Positions 42,980-52,699 of a DNA stretch of 64,000 bases are shown piece by piece (position 1 is the stretch's first letter; every line of letters begins with the position of its first letter). The notes beneath the pieces were generated by a model. The model saw only the letters and a program-made list of their open reading frames with translations, ran no database searches and was not told the DNA's origin. Both the position numbers and the translations under genes were made by a program. Origin of the DNA: Lachnospiraceae bacterium (GTDB lineage: Bacteria > Bacillota > Clostridia > Lachnospirales > Lachnospiraceae); NCBI GenBank assembly GCA_029006155.1, contig JAQXGF010000025.1, positions 1-64,000 on the forward strand. Direction: 5' to 3'.

Positions 42980-45900
42980 TTGGCAGCAAAAGCAGTAAAT
43001 AAAAAACCAGACGGATCGAGGAAGCGCAGTACGGCATCCTCTTCCACAAATACGAAACGAAAAACGACAGGCAGCAGCAGTTCCACGCGGAGTGCTGCTG
43101 TATCTGCGAAAAAGAAAGCTGCCGGCACCACGGCAAGACCGGCGAGAAGAGCAAAGGCTGAGACAGAGGCGGAGCAGCTTACGATGCCGGAGGAGCGTAC
43201 CAGCCCACTGCTGATTCAGGAGGCGATGCTCTGGGGCGTCATCGCAGTCGGCATTTTTCTGTTTATCAGCAATTTTGGCTTTGGTGGATTCCTTGGAGGC
43301 GTATTAAGCGATGTCGGGTTCGGGATCTTTGGGTGGATGGCGTATCTTTTCCCGATACTGCTTGTTTTTTCTGCGGCATTTCTCATGTCGAACCGGGGAA
43401 GTGCGATTGCAGGTGTAAAGTTTTTTTCCGCAGTGATTCTGTATCTGACCGTGTGCAGCTTTTTCGGACTGGCGAGGGCAGAGGAATATGAAGTGATGCA
43501 GGTTGGGACGATCTATGAGCGGAGTGCAGCCTATAAAAATGGTGGTGGTGCGGTTGGCGGCTTTGTATGCCGGCTTCTGACGCCTGCGCTCGGAGCCATT
43601 GGAGCAGGCGTGTTTCTTGCGATCCTTTCGATTATCTGTGTGATCCTCATTACACAGCGCTCGATCATGCGCGGTATGAAGAATCAGAGCAAAAAAATGT
43701 ATCACTCTGCAAAAGAGAATTCAGCCAGACGACGTGAGGCGTATGCGCGTGAACGCGAGCAGATGGAACGGCAGGAGCTGACACTGGAGCAGCTGGATCT
43801 CTCTCCGGATCCGGCGCGGGCGGATGCTTATGTGCCATTTGCTGAAAAACTGGAAAAGCGACGGGGACTGTTCGGCAGGAAGCCTGAGCCGCGTACCGCG
43901 ATAGAAACACGGAGAGGACGTACAGAAAGCAATCCAGATGCGGGGGTCATGCTTGAGCATGCCGGGGCATCAGAAGAAGGAAAAGGGCGGGTGGCGAGCC
44001 ACCGTACGACACTCGAAGTGCCGGTCATCTTTCCGTCCACACCGCAGCCATCCAGACACAGCCGGAAGGTGGAAGGCACGGCGACTGACATCCGGATCCG
44101 GCGGGACGCAGACGAGACAGATACAGTTTATCAGGGACTTCCACAGCCGGCAGCGGAGCCGGAGATGGGGCTTCACATCGAGGGACTGGAGAAGAGCCGG
44201 AGAGAAGTGAGCTCAGACGCGATCTTCGGAAAGGCAGAGCTTCCGCAGCCAGAGGCAGTGAAACAGTCAAAGCCGGTGCCGGAAAAGGCGGTGCAGCCTG
44301 CATTACGTCGTGCGGATATGAGGGAACTGCAGGCGGATGCATTTGCGGATGATCTGTTTGCAGATCAGGAAGAAGCATGGGGAAATGAGAGAAGTACCAC
44401 TGCGTCAGAGACAGATCTGCCTCAGAAAGCGGAAGAAGAGCCGGAGACGGAATATCGCGGACTGGAAGAAGACGATGAGCCGGCGGTTACAGACAGGGCA
44501 GAGACTTCCCGGCGGATGCCAGAAGAAGAGCGAAAAACAGGCGGGCTCGTGACAGCTGCCGGATCGGAAATCGCTAATGTGGATTCTGGAAGAACGGCGG
44601 AGTCACGCTCGGATTTCGGCATCTTTGCGGAAGAGGGAAAGCTGGATAACACCTCATCCGGCCATATGTTCCGTGAAGAGCCGGTAAAAAAGCAGGCGGA
44701 GTCCCAGAAACAGACCGGTGCGGGCAGGACGGCAGCCAGATCGATCCATACAGACACATCGGCAGCGGATAGCAGCGATACACCGCAGGAGCCATCCGCA
44801 AAGCGCAATCCGCGCTCCTCAGAAAAAGAGATTCAGGCGGGGATTGCGGATGTCGAGGCAGAAGCTGCGGAGGCGGCAGAGGCCGTAAAGCGGGAGTATG
44901 TCTATCCGCCGCTCTCACTTCTGAAGCACGGATCGACACGGGCCGGGGCAAGCCAGGAACAGGAAGTGCGCCGTACCGCAGCAAAGCTGCAGCAGACCCT
45001 GGACAGCTTTGGCGTCCATGCAAAAGTGACAAATGTGAGCTGCGGACCGAGTGTGACCCGTTATGAACTGATGCCGGAACAGGGCGTGAAGGTCAAACAG
45101 ATCGTGGCGCTCTCCGATGATATCAAGCTGAATCTGGCTGCTGCAGACATTCGTATCGAAGCACCGATTCCGGGCAAGTCGGCGGTCGGCATCGAAGTCC
45201 CGAATGGCGAGAACAGCACCGTCATGCTGCGGGATCTGCTCGAGACAGATGAATTTCAAAAGCATAAGTCCAACCTGGCGTTTGCCGTCGGGAAGGATAT
45301 CGGTGGAAAGACCGTCGTGGCAGATATCGCGAAGATGCCGCATCTTCTGATCGCGGGAGCGACCGGATCCGGTAAGTCTGTCTGCATCAATACGCTGATC
45401 ATGAGCATTCTTTATAAGGCGAAGCCGGAGGATGTCAAGCTGATCATGATTGACCCGAAGGTCGTAGAGCTGAGTGTCTACAATGGGATACCGCATCTGT
45501 TCATTCCGGTTGTCACTGACCCGAAAAAGGCAGCAGGCGCACTGAACTGGGCGGTCGCGGAGATGACCGACCGTTATAATAAATTTGCGGAATACGGAGT
45601 GCGTGATTTGAAGGGGTATAATCAGAAGGTCGAGGCCGCCGGTATGGGCGATGACCCATCCGCGCCGAAGAAGTTGCCGCAGATCGTGATCATCGTGGAC
45701 GAGCTGGCCGATCTGATGATGGTCGCTCCGGGTGAAGTCGAGGATTCGATCTGCCGTCTGGCACAGCTGGCACGTGCTGCCGGTCTGCATCTGATCATTG
45801 CGACACAGCGGCCGTCGGTCAATGTCATCACCGGACTGATCAAGGCAAACATGCCGTCCCGGATCGCATTTTCCGTTTCTTCCGGTATCGATTCCCGGAC

Positions 45901-46354
45901 GATTATCGATATGTACGGTGCCGAAAAGCTGCTCGGAAAGGGCGATATGCTGTTCTATCCGCAGGGCTATCAGAAGCCTGCGCGTGTACAGGGTGCATTT
46001 GTATCCGATGAGGAAGTATCGGATGTTGTTGATTTCCTGAAGGAAAACAATATGGACGGAGCCCACAGTGTCGCGATGGAGGCGCAGCTGGCGAAGGTGC
46101 AGCAGGTCAGTGAGGCAACCCGTGCGAACGAGGACGTGGATGCGCTCTTTGCCGAGGCGGGGAAATTTATTATCGAAAAGGACAAGGCGTCGATCGGCAT
46201 GCTGCAGCGTGTCTTCAAGATCGGTTTCAACCGTGCAGCCCGGATCATGGATCAGCTCTCGGATGCCGGAGTCGTCGGACCGGAGGAGGGAACCAAGCCA
46301 CGGAAAATTCTCATGTCTGAGGAAGAATTTGAGAATTATCTGGAGCAGAACTAG
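42980..46354 (+). CDS. ftsK: DNA translocase FtsK/SpoIIIE
   Basis: Septum-bound DNA pump that clears the chromosome during division and sporulation. Of 1124 residues, the first 70 are Lys/Ser/Thr-rich. About four transmembrane helices lie between 75 and 235. A highly charged linker runs from about 235 to 640. The motor follows (Walker [14 protein letters not shown] near 792-804, [10 protein letters not shown] Walker B), then a C-terminal winged-helix gamma domain ([20 protein letters not shown]). Bacillus SpoIIIE is 787 residues, so the excess lies in the linker. TTG start at 42980 with GGGAGG. Confidence 0.94.
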   Translation: MAAKAVNKKPDGSRKRSTASSSTNTKRKTTGSSSSTRSAAVSAKKKAAGTTARPARRAKAETEAEQLTMPEERTSPLLIQEAMLWGVIAVGIFLFISNFGFGGFLGGVLSDVGFGIFGWMAYLFPILLVFSAAFLMSNRGSAIAGVKFFSAVILYLTVCSFFGLARAEEYEVMQVGTIYERSAAYKNGGGAVGGFVCRLLTPALGAIGAGVFLAILSIICVILITQRSIMRGMKNQSKKMYHSAKENSARRREAYAREREQMERQELTLEQLDLSPDPARADAYVPFAEKLEKRRGLFGRKPEPRTAIETRRGRTESNPDAGVMLEHAGASEEGKGRVASHRTTLEVPVIFPSTPQPSRHSRKVEGTATDIRIRRDADETDTVYQGLPQPAAEPEMGLHIEGLEKSRREVSSDAIFGKAELPQPEAVKQSKPVPEKAVQPALRRADMRELQADAFADDLFADQEEAWGNERSTTASETDLPQKAEEEPETEYRGLEEDDEPAVTDRAETSRRMPEEERKTGGLVTAAGSEIANVDSGRTAESRSDFGIFAEEGKLDNTSSGHMFREEPVKKQAESQKQTGAGRTAARSIHTDTSAADSSDTPQEPSAKRNPRSSEKEIQAGIADVEAEAAEAAEAVKREYVYPPLSLLKHGSTRAGASQEQEVRRTAAKLQQTLDSFGVHAKVTNVSCGPSVTRYELMPEQGVKVKQIVALSDDIKLNLAAADIRIEAPIPGKSAVGIEVPNGENSTVMLRDLLETDEFQKHKSNLAFAVGKDIGGKTVVADIAKMPHLLIAGATGSGKSVCINTLIMSILYKAKPEDVKLIMIDPKVVELSVYNGIPHLFIPVVTDPKKAAGALNWAVAEMTDRYNKFAEYGVRDLKGYNQKVEAAGMGDDPSAPKKLPQIVIIVDELADLMMVAPGEVEDSICRLAQLARAAGLHLIIATQRPSVNVITGLIKANMPSRIAFSVSSGIDSRTIIDMYGAEKLLGKGDMLFYPQGYQKPARVQGAFVSDEEVSDVVDFLKENNMDGAHSVAMEAQLAKVQQVSEATRANEDVDALFAEAGKFIIEKDKASIGMLQRVFKIGFNRAARIMDQLSDAGVVGPEEGTKPRKILMSEEEFENYLEQN

Positions 46355-46435
46355 CCTGAATGCCCGCAATTATCGGCAAATATTGTCAAAAGTTTAACAT
46401 AATCTGCATTTTTTAGCATTTTTTGCATTCTGACG

Positions 46436-46464
46436 TTGAATTTCTTTCGGTAATGTCTTATACT
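46436..46464 (+). promoter_or_regulatory. Promoter of nfnAB
   Basis: TTGAAT (46436-46441), 17-bp spacer, TATACT (46459-46464); about 90 bases of leader. Confidence 0.7.
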
Positions 46465-46553
46465 AAGTTGATGTAATTTGCAGGACTTTGCATGCTCTGT
46501 GCAGGTTCGTTTACAAAACAGCAGGAAACTGCTGAAAAATATGGAGGTATCAT

Positions 46554-47447
46554 ATGTACAAGATTTTGGAAGCAGGGAAACTTGCGGGCAATATCTATCA
46601 GATGGTAGTAGAAGCTCCGCGTGTTGCGAAGCATTGCCTGCCTGGACAGTTTGTCATCGTCAAAGCGGACGAAGTAGGAGAGCGGATTCCGCTGACGATC
46701 TGCGATTATGACAGAGAAGCAGGAACTATCACGATTGTATTCATGCCGATCGGAGCATCGACAGAGAAGTTTGCAAAACTGAAGGCCGGAGATTCTTTCC
46801 GTGATTTCGTAGGACCGCTCGGATGCCCGTCTGAGCTCTGCGAGGAGGCAAATCTGGAAGAGACGAGAAAGAAAAAGATCCTGTTTGTAGCAGGTGGCGT
46901 AGGTACGGCTCCGGTATATCCGCAGATGAAATGGCTGCATGAGCATGGCATTGATGCAGATGTTATCGTAGGAGCAAAGACAAAGGATCTTGTCATCCTT
47001 GAGGATAAGTTCAAATCCGTAGCAGGCAATCTTTATGTGACCACGGACGACGGTTCCTATGGAAGAAGCGGTATGGTTACAAAGGTTATCGAAGATCTTG
47101 TGACAAAAGAGGGCAAGACTTACGATCACTGCGTAGCGATCGGACCGATGATTATGATGAAATTCTGCTGCCTGACCACGAAGAAGTTCAATATCCCGAC
47201 GGTTGTCAGCATGAACCCGATCATGGTAGACGGTACCGGTATGTGTGGTGCCTGTCGTGTCATCGTAGGCGATGAAGTGAAGTTTGCCTGTGTAGACGGA
47301 CCGGAGTTTGACGGACATAAGATCGATTTCGACGGAGCAATGAAGAGACAGACTCTGTACAAGACAGAGGAAGGAAAGGCACTGCTGAGACTGCGTGAGG
47401 GCGAGACCCATCACGGCGGATGCGGCAATTGCGGAGGTGACAAATAA
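46554..47447 (+). CDS. nfnA: NfnA: NADH-dependent ferredoxin:NADP oxidoreductase, small subunit
   Basis: Flavoprotein of the dihydroorotate-dehydrogenase electron-transfer type, 297 residues, with FAD-binding (GERIPLTICDYD) and NAD-binding (VAGGVGTAPVYPQ) domains. A C-terminal cysteine set, GMCGACRVIVGDEVKFAC, holds a [2Fe-2S] cluster. Paired with NfnB it bifurcates electrons between NADH, ferredoxin and NADP, a redox-balance device of anaerobes. An alternative name is sulfide dehydrogenase subunit. Excellent GGAGG site. The stop overlaps the nfnB start by 1 base (TAATG). Confidence 0.9.
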   Translation: MYKILEAGKLAGNIYQMVVEAPRVAKHCLPGQFVIVKADEVGERIPLTICDYDREAGTITIVFMPIGASTEKFAKLKAGDSFRDFVGPLGCPSELCEEANLEETRKKKILFVAGGVGTAPVYPQMKWLHEHGIDADVIVGAKTKDLVILEDKFKSVAGNLYVTTDDGSYGRSGMVTKVIEDLVTKEGKTYDHCVAIGPMIMMKFCCLTTKKFNIPTVVSMNPIMVDGTGMCGACRVIVGDEVKFACVDGPEFDGHKIDFDGAMKRQTLYKTEEGKALLRLREGETHHGGCGNCGGDK

Positions 47448-48841
47448 TGGCAGACGTATTAAAGAAGGTTCCGGTAAGAGAGCAGGATCCGAAGGTAAGA
47501 GCGACAAATTTTGATGAAGTATGTCTTGGTTATAATAAAGAAGAAGCGATGGCAGAGGCTGAGCGCTGCCTGCACTGCAAAAATGCAAAGTGCATTCAGG
47601 GCTGCCCGGTAAATATCAACATTCCGGATTTCATCGCAGAAGTAAAAGCCGGCAATTTCGAGGAGGCTTACAAAGTCATTTCCCAGTCCAGCGCACTTCC
47701 GGCAATCTGTGGCCGTGTATGTCCGCAGGAGAGCCAGTGTGAGGGCAAATGTATCCGCGGCATCAAGGGCGAAGCAGTATCCATCGGTAAGCTGGAGCGT
47801 TTCGTCGCTGACTGGGCAAGAGAGAACGGCATCAAGCCGCCAGCACCGGCAGCAAAGAATGGCCATAAGGTAGCAGTCATCGGTTCCGGCCCGTCCGGAC
47901 TGACCTGCGCAGGCGATCTGGCAAAGCTTGGCTATGATGTGACGATCTTCGAGGCACTGCATGAGCCGGGCGGAGTACTCGTATATGGTATTCCGGAGTT
48001 CCGTCTTCCGAAGTTGGATGTCGTAGCAAAGGAAGTAGAGAACGTAAAATCTCTCGGTGTAAAGATCGAGACCAACGTCATCATCGGTAAGTCTGTAAAG
48101 ATCGACGAGCTGCTTGATGAGGAAGGCTTCGAGGCTGTATTTATCGGTTCCGGTGCCGGACTCCCGATGTTCATGGGCATTCCGGGTGAGACTGCAAAGG
48201 GTGTATTCTCCGCGAATGAGTTCCTGACCAGAAACAACCTCATGAAGGCATTCCGTGATGATTACGATACTCCGATCGTACACGGCAAGAAGGTAGCGGT
48301 TGTCGGTGGCGGAAACGTAGCAATGGACGCAGCGAGAACGGCTCTTCGTCTTGGCGCTGAGGTACATATCGTATACCGTCGTAGTGAGGCAGAGCTTCCG
48401 GCACGTGCAGAAGAAGTACATCACGCAAAGGAAGAGGGCATCATTTTTGATCTGCTGACGAACCCGAAGGAGATTCTGGTAGATGAGAATGATGCAGTCG
48501 CTGGTATCCGTTGCATCCGCATGGAGCTCGGTGAGCCGGATGCATCCGGAAGAAGACGTCCGGTAGAGATTCCGGGTTCTGAGTTTGATATTGATGTGGA
48601 TACCGTGATCATGTCTCTTGGTACTTCCCCGAATCCGCTGATCTCTTCTACGACCATCGGACTGGATACGAACAAGAGAAAATGTATCATCGCAGATGAG
48701 ACGACCGGTCAGACCTCCAAGGATGGCGTATTCGCCGGTGGAGATGCTGTTACCGGAGCGGCTACCGTTATCCTTGCAATGGGTGCCGGAAAAGCTGCTG
48801 CAAAGGGAATCGATGAGTTCCTGAAAGCAAAGAACAACTAA
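47447..48841 (+). CDS. nfnB: NfnB: glutamate-synthase-like large subunit of the Nfn complex
   Basis: 464-residue flavoprotein often labelled NADPH-dependent glutamate synthase small chain (GltA). N-terminal [4Fe-4S] cysteines: Cys41, Cys44, Cys49, Cys53 (CLHCKNAKCIQGC), then CGRVCPQESQCEGKC. FAD motif GSGPSGLTCAGDL and NADP motif VVGGGNVAMDAARTALRLGA. The adjacency to NfnA and the lack of a glutamate synthase large subunit favour the Nfn assignment. Ends at a strong terminator, after which a full family 1 repeat begins. Confidence 0.9.
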   Translation: MADVLKKVPVREQDPKVRATNFDEVCLGYNKEEAMAEAERCLHCKNAKCIQGCPVNINIPDFIAEVKAGNFEEAYKVISQSSALPAICGRVCPQESQCEGKCIRGIKGEAVSIGKLERFVADWARENGIKPPAPAAKNGHKVAVIGSGPSGLTCAGDLAKLGYDVTIFEALHEPGGVLVYGIPEFRLPKLDVVAKEVENVKSLGVKIETNVIIGKSVKIDELLDEEGFEAVFIGSGAGLPMFMGIPGETAKGVFSANEFLTRNNLMKAFRDDYDTPIVHGKKVAVVGGGNVAMDAARTALRLGAEVHIVYRRSEAELPARAEEVHHAKEEGIIFDLLTNPKEILVDENDAVAGIRCIRMELGEPDASGRRRPVEIPGSEFDIDVDTVIMSLGTSPNPLISSTTIGLDTNKRKCIIADETTGQTSKDGVFAGGDAVTGAATVILAMGAGKAAAKGIDEFLKAKNN

Positions 48842-48854
48842 GTACCAGATAGAG

Positions 48855-48888
48855 CGGGCTGCTGCAGGTTTGTGGCAGCCCGTTTTTT
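48855..48888 (+). terminator. Terminator of nfnAB
   Basis: CGGGCTGC (48855-48862) pairs with GCAGCCCG (48875-48882), followed by six T (48883-48888). Confidence 0.92.
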
Positions 48889-49040
48889 AACCGAGTCAAG
48901 TAAGTTCCCTGCTTCAATTGCGAGGAGCAATAAGCAGTAGGTGGGGACTTACTTGTATCAGGAGGAGTGCAAACTCCTTCTGATAAACTGCGAAGCAGTT
49001 ACTCGGTTATGAGCAAGTAGCGAAGCGGATTGCGAATATC
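48889..49040 (+). repeat. Full copy of structured repeat family 1 between nfnB and rlmH
   Basis: Closing stem AACCGAGT (48889-48896) with ACTCGGTT (49001-49008). Arm 1 AAGTAAGT..CCC with GGGGACTTACTT, inner stem CTGCTT/AAGCAG and TTGC/GCAA (48898-48954). Arm 2 TATCAG-AGGAGT/ACTCCT-CTGATA (48956-48985). Arm 3 AACTGC-GAA-GCAGTT (48986-49000). Tail 49009-49040, conserved with the hisD-hisB copy. It starts exactly at the end of the nfnB terminator's T-run and ends 15 bases before rlmH. Confidence 0.85.
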
Positions 49041-49055
49041 CGATAGGAGTAAAGC

Positions 49056-49535
49056 ATGAAAATAACTCTAGTAACCGTTGGACAAGTCAAGGAAAAATTT
49101 TACCGGGACGCGATCGCGGAGTATGCGAAACGGCTGGGACGCTACTGCACGCTGGAGATACTGGAAGTCGCCGATGAGAAGACACCGGATGGCGCAGCGC
49201 CGGCATTAGAACAGCAGATTATGGAGAAGGAGGGCGCGCGGATCCTTTCGTGTATCAAAGACGACGCCTATGTCATTGCGCTGGCGATCCAGGGAAAGCA
49301 GCGATCCTCGGAGCAGCTGGCTTCGCACATCAATGAGCTGACGGTGCGTGGAAAGAGCAATCTCTGCTTTGTGATCGGCGGGTCGCTCGGTCTGTCCCCG
49401 CAGGTATTAAAGCGCGCAGATGAACAGCTGAGCTTTTCCACGATGACTTTTCCACACCAGCTGATGCGGGTCATTCTGCTCGAACAGATCTATCGTGCCT
49501 TCCGGATTATGAAGGGAGAGCCATATCATAAGTAA
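49056..49535 (+). CDS. rlmH: 23S rRNA (pseudouridine1915-N3)-methyltransferase RlmH
   Basis: SPOUT methyltransferase of 159 residues that methylates pseudouridine 1915 in helix 69. It starts MKITLVTVGQVKEKFYRDAI and carries the knot motifs CFVIGGSLGLSPQV and the C-terminal FPHQLMRVILLEQIYRAFRI. Start with AGGAG 8 bases upstream. The promoter is not obvious; transcription may begin within or before the preceding repeat. Confidence 0.95.
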   Translation: MKITLVTVGQVKEKFYRDAIAEYAKRLGRYCTLEILEVADEKTPDGAAPALEQQIMEKEGARILSCIKDDAYVIALAIQGKQRSSEQLASHINELTVRGKSNLCFVIGGSLGLSPQVLKRADEQLSFSTMTFPHQLMRVILLEQIYRAFRIMKGEPYHK

Positions 49536-49604
49536 TCATAAGGATCTGAGATAACATAAAGCAAGGTCTTTGTTCATATACTGACTAATAACCGCATCGG
49601 GGAA

Positions 49605-49913
49605 ATGCCTGTGAGGGAAAAGAGAGAAAAGCCACAGGGAGGCCGCATGCTGGAGGCACTGCAGCTTCCGGATGATCTGACCAGGGGAACCATTTTACTG
49701 TCCATGCACGGGCAGGAGCATCTCTGGATTGAAAATTTCTGTGGATTATCCGCCTACTCTGACGAGGAAGTACGGATCCTGATCCGCGACGGCTGGGTAA
49801 AAATCAGTGGAAGCCATCTGGAGATTTTGACCTATACAAAAGAAGAGATCGAAATTGCCGGATGCATCTGCAGTGTCTGCTTTACAAAGCCGGAACGAGT
49901 CAAAGGACAGTGA
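49605..49913 (+). CDS. yqfC: Sporulation protein YqfC
   Basis: A 102-residue protein with the YqfC/YabP fold: LPDDLTRGTILLSMHGQEHL, WIENFCGLSAYSDEEVRILI. In Bacillus, yqfC is a sigma-E mother-cell gene upstream of yqfD and phoH, the same order as here. The 70 bases upstream contain CATATACT, close to a sigma-E -10, without a clear -35. An in-frame ATG at 49647 with GGGAGG is an alternative start. Confidence 0.85.
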   Translation: MPVREKREKPQGGRMLEALQLPDDLTRGTILLSMHGQEHLWIENFCGLSAYSDEEVRILIRDGWVKISGSHLEILTYTKEEIEIAGCICSVCFTKPERVKGQ

Positions 49914-49934
49914 TTATTGAGCAGGAGGGACCTT

Positions 49935-51161
49935 ATGGGATTTTCGGATTTTCTTGCGGGGTATGTACGGATTCGGGTGAGCGGGGATGCCTGCGAACGC
50001 TTTTTCAATCTGTGTGCCTACCACCGATTGAAGCTCTGGCGGTTGCTGCCGGAAGCAGAAGCCTATACCGCCTGCATTTCTGTTTATGATTTCCGAAAGC
50101 TGAAAACACTTGTAAAGAAAAGCCACGTCCGACTGCGCATTACAGAGCGGCACGGGCTTCCTTTTTTTGTCCGGAAATATCGAAGGCGGAAGCTTTTGCT
50201 GGTCGGGCTGTTAGCAGCGATCGGGCTTCTCCTCTGGCTTGGCGCGCATGTCTGGCGGATTACGCTGGATGGAAATGTGCGGCAGACCTCTCCGGTTCTG
50301 TACAGCTGGCTGCAGGAAAACGGGATTTGCTATGGTATGCGAAAGTCGGAGGTGGACTGCGAACAGCTTTCTGCTGCATTGCGCAATGCCTTCCCGGACT
50401 TTTCCTGGGTATCAGCCAAACTGCACGGGACACAGCTGTCGATCCAGATCCGGGAGGGCAGTTTTTCAGAGAAGGCGGAGAAGGAAGAAGCGGATGCACC
50501 CTCCAGCCTCTTTGCTGCACACGCAGGCGTCATTGCATCGATTTATGTACGGAACGGGCGCGCATTGGTGGAAGCAGGCGAGGAGGTCGAAAAAGGGCAA
50601 CTGCTCGTCTCGGGTGTGATCCCGATCATAGATGACGGCGGAGCGGCAGTGAATTACCAGAAGGTACAGGCGGATGCGGACGTAGTCGTGCGCTGCAGTA
50701 TTCCCTACCATGAAGAGCAGGCGATCACGTTTCCAGAAAAGCAGTACACAGGGAAACAGGCGGAACGGGTGTTGCTGCAGATCCTGGATGCAGACTTTGC
50801 GCTTCCCTTCCTGCGCCCGTCATGGGAGTGCAGCGATACGTTAAGCAGGATTCATCAACTGCGGCTGTTCGATGCATTTTATCTTCCGGTATCCTGGCAG
50901 CAGATCACCGTGCGCGAATACGAAAATCTGGAAATTTGTCACACAAAAGAAGAGATATTGTCTATCCTGAACTCAAATTTGCAGTATTTTATGAAAAATT
51001 TAGAGGAAAAGGGGGTTCAAATATTTGAAAATAATGTTAAAATAGAATGGACTGAAACTTCCGCGATTGCGACCGGTACGTTGACGGTGGGGACACCGGA
51101 GACGGTGCGGGCGGCGATTACGGATGGCGAGGAGGAATTATCTGGAAATGAGTATGATTGA
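49935..51161 (+). CDS. yqfD: Sporulation protein YqfD
   Basis: A 408-residue protein with one or two hydrophobic segments (about residues 88-108) after a cytoplasmic N-terminus, and an extracytoplasmic region of the YqfD family. Order yqfC-yqfD-phoH is conserved in sporeformers. ATG 49935 has an ideal GCAGGAGGGA. Its 3' end overlaps the phoH start region by 14 bases (start at 51148). Confidence 0.88.
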   Translation: MGFSDFLAGYVRIRVSGDACERFFNLCAYHRLKLWRLLPEAEAYTACISVYDFRKLKTLVKKSHVRLRITERHGLPFFVRKYRRRKLLLVGLLAAIGLLLWLGAHVWRITLDGNVRQTSPVLYSWLQENGICYGMRKSEVDCEQLSAALRNAFPDFSWVSAKLHGTQLSIQIREGSFSEKAEKEEADAPSSLFAAHAGVIASIYVRNGRALVEAGEEVEKGQLLVSGVIPIIDDGGAAVNYQKVQADADVVVRCSIPYHEEQAITFPEKQYTGKQAERVLLQILDADFALPFLRPSWECSDTLSRIHQLRLFDAFYLPVSWQQITVREYENLEICHTKEEILSILNSNLQYFMKNLEEKGVQIFENNVKIEWTETSAIATGTLTVGTPETVRAAITDGEEELSGNEYD

Positions 51162-52170
51162 GACATCTCTGTCTGTTCCGGCAGAGCGCCAGAAGGAGCT
51201 GTTTGGCCAGTTCGACCAGTATGTGAAAAAGATCGAGCGGGCATTGCAGGTCACAGTGCTGAGTCGGGACGGAGAGATTAAGATACTGGGGAGTCCGACG
51301 AATGCCGTGCGGGCAAAGAAGATTTTTGAAAGCCTGGATACCCTGGCAAAGCGTGGGACACCGCTCACGGAGCAGAATGTGGATTACACGATTTCCCTTT
51401 CTTATGAAGAGAAAGAGGATGCAGTCGTAGCGATCGACGGGGACTGCATCTGCCATACGATCAACGGGAAGCCGATCAAGCCAAAGACACTTGGACAAAA
51501 GGCATATGTCGATGCGATCCGCAAGAAGATGATCGTATTTGGCGTCGGTCCGGCCGGTACCGGAAAGACGTATCTGGCGATGGCCATGGCGATCACCGCT
51601 TTTAAAAATGAAGAGGTGGGCAGGATCATCCTGACCCGTCCGGCGATCGAGGCGGGAGAGAAGCTCGGATTTCTGCCCGGCGATCTGCAGAGCAAGGTCG
51701 ATCCGTATCTGCGGCCGCTGTATGATGCCCTCTATCAGATCATGGGCAGCGACAGTTTTCTGAAAAATATGGAAAAAGGTCTGATCGAGGTCGCACCGCT
51801 TGCATACATGCGTGGCCGTACCCTGGACAACGCGTTTATCATTCTGGACGAGGCACAGAATACATCCCCGGCTCAGATGAAGATGTTTCTGACCCGAATC
51901 GGTTTTGGATCGAAAGTGGTCATCACGGGGGATCAGACGCAGAAGGATCTGCCAAGTGGTGCACCGTCCGGATTGGATACGGCGATGAAGGTGCTCGGAA
52001 AGGTGGAGGATATCTCTTTTTGTCAGCTGACGAGCAAAGACGTCGTGCGGCATCCGCTGGTACAGAAGATCGTCACCGCATATGAAGAATATGAGAAAAA
52101 GGAAGCTTATAAAGAGAGCCGTTCGGCTGCAAGAAAAAAGAGCACCGATAAGAAAGCGTGGGAGAAATGA
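51148..52170 (+). CDS. phoH: PhoH family ATPase
   Basis: A 340-residue cytosolic ATPase with an N-terminal KH-like region and a Walker A GPAGTGKT (134-141), Walker B IILDEAQNTSP and the TGDQTQKDLP motif. PhoH proteins are linked to RNA metabolism and are regularly encoded next to ybeY, as here. ATG 51148 is preceded by GGAGGA about 11 bases upstream; ATG 51124 is possible. The stop overlaps the ybeY start as ATGA. Confidence 0.92.
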   Translation: MSMIETSLSVPAERQKELFGQFDQYVKKIERALQVTVLSRDGEIKILGSPTNAVRAKKIFESLDTLAKRGTPLTEQNVDYTISLSYEEKEDAVVAIDGDCICHTINGKPIKPKTLGQKAYVDAIRKKMIVFGVGPAGTGKTYLAMAMAITAFKNEEVGRIILTRPAIEAGEKLGFLPGDLQSKVDPYLRPLYDALYQIMGSDSFLKNMEKGLIEVAPLAYMRGRTLDNAFIILDEAQNTSPAQMKMFLTRIGFGSKVVITGDQTQKDLPSGAPSGLDTAMKVLGKVEDISFCQLTSKDVVRHPLVQKIVTAYEEYEKKEAYKESRSAARKKSTDKKAWEK

Positions 52171-52664
52171 CAATTGATTTTGAAAATGAGAGCAGTACAG
52201 AACTGGATCTGGATCTGTATGAGATCGCGCAGGATGTCGTTTCCTGTGCGCTCGATTATATGGAATGTCCGTATGAGGCACAGGTCAGCATTCTGATCAC
52301 AGATAATGACGAGATTCACCGGATCAATCTGGAACAAAGAGGAATTGACCGTCCGACGGATGTACTGTCCTTCCCGATGGTCGAGTATGAGACACCGGGG
52401 GATTTTGGATTTCTCGAGGAGGGCGGTGAGGACTGCTTTGAGCCGGACAGCGGAGAGCTGATGCTTGGCGACATTGTGATTTCCGCTGACAAGGTGATTT
52501 CACAGGCGGAAGAGTATGGACATTCCAGAAAGCGCGAATATGCGTTTCTGATTGCACACAGTATGCTGCATCTGATGGGGTTTGATCATATGACCGAGGA
52601 AGATGCAAAGGAAATGGAGCGGTTGCAGGAGGAGATTCTTTCGCAGCTGCACATCAGCCGGTAG
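52167..52664 (+). CDS. ybeY: Endoribonuclease YbeY
   Basis: Metal-dependent RNase for 16S rRNA maturation and ribosome quality control; 165 residues. The zinc motif His131-x3-His135-x5-His141 (AHSMLHLMGFDHM) is intact, and NLEQRGIDRPTDVLSFP is the family signature. Translationally coupled to phoH by the ATGA overlap. Confidence 0.94.
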   Translation: MTIDFENESSTELDLDLYEIAQDVVSCALDYMECPYEAQVSILITDNDEIHRINLEQRGIDRPTDVLSFPMVEYETPGDFGFLEEGGEDCFEPDSGELMLGDIVISADKVISQAEEYGHSRKREYAFLIAHSMLHLMGFDHMTEEDAKEMERLQEEILSQLHISR

Positions 52665-52699
52665 CAGAAGCTGCCGTGACCAGAACAGGAGATGACGCT

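Noticed and set aside
44915-46369. 484-codon minus-strand frame opposite ftsK
   Set aside because: Antisense shadow of the conserved motor domain with no family match or initiation signal.
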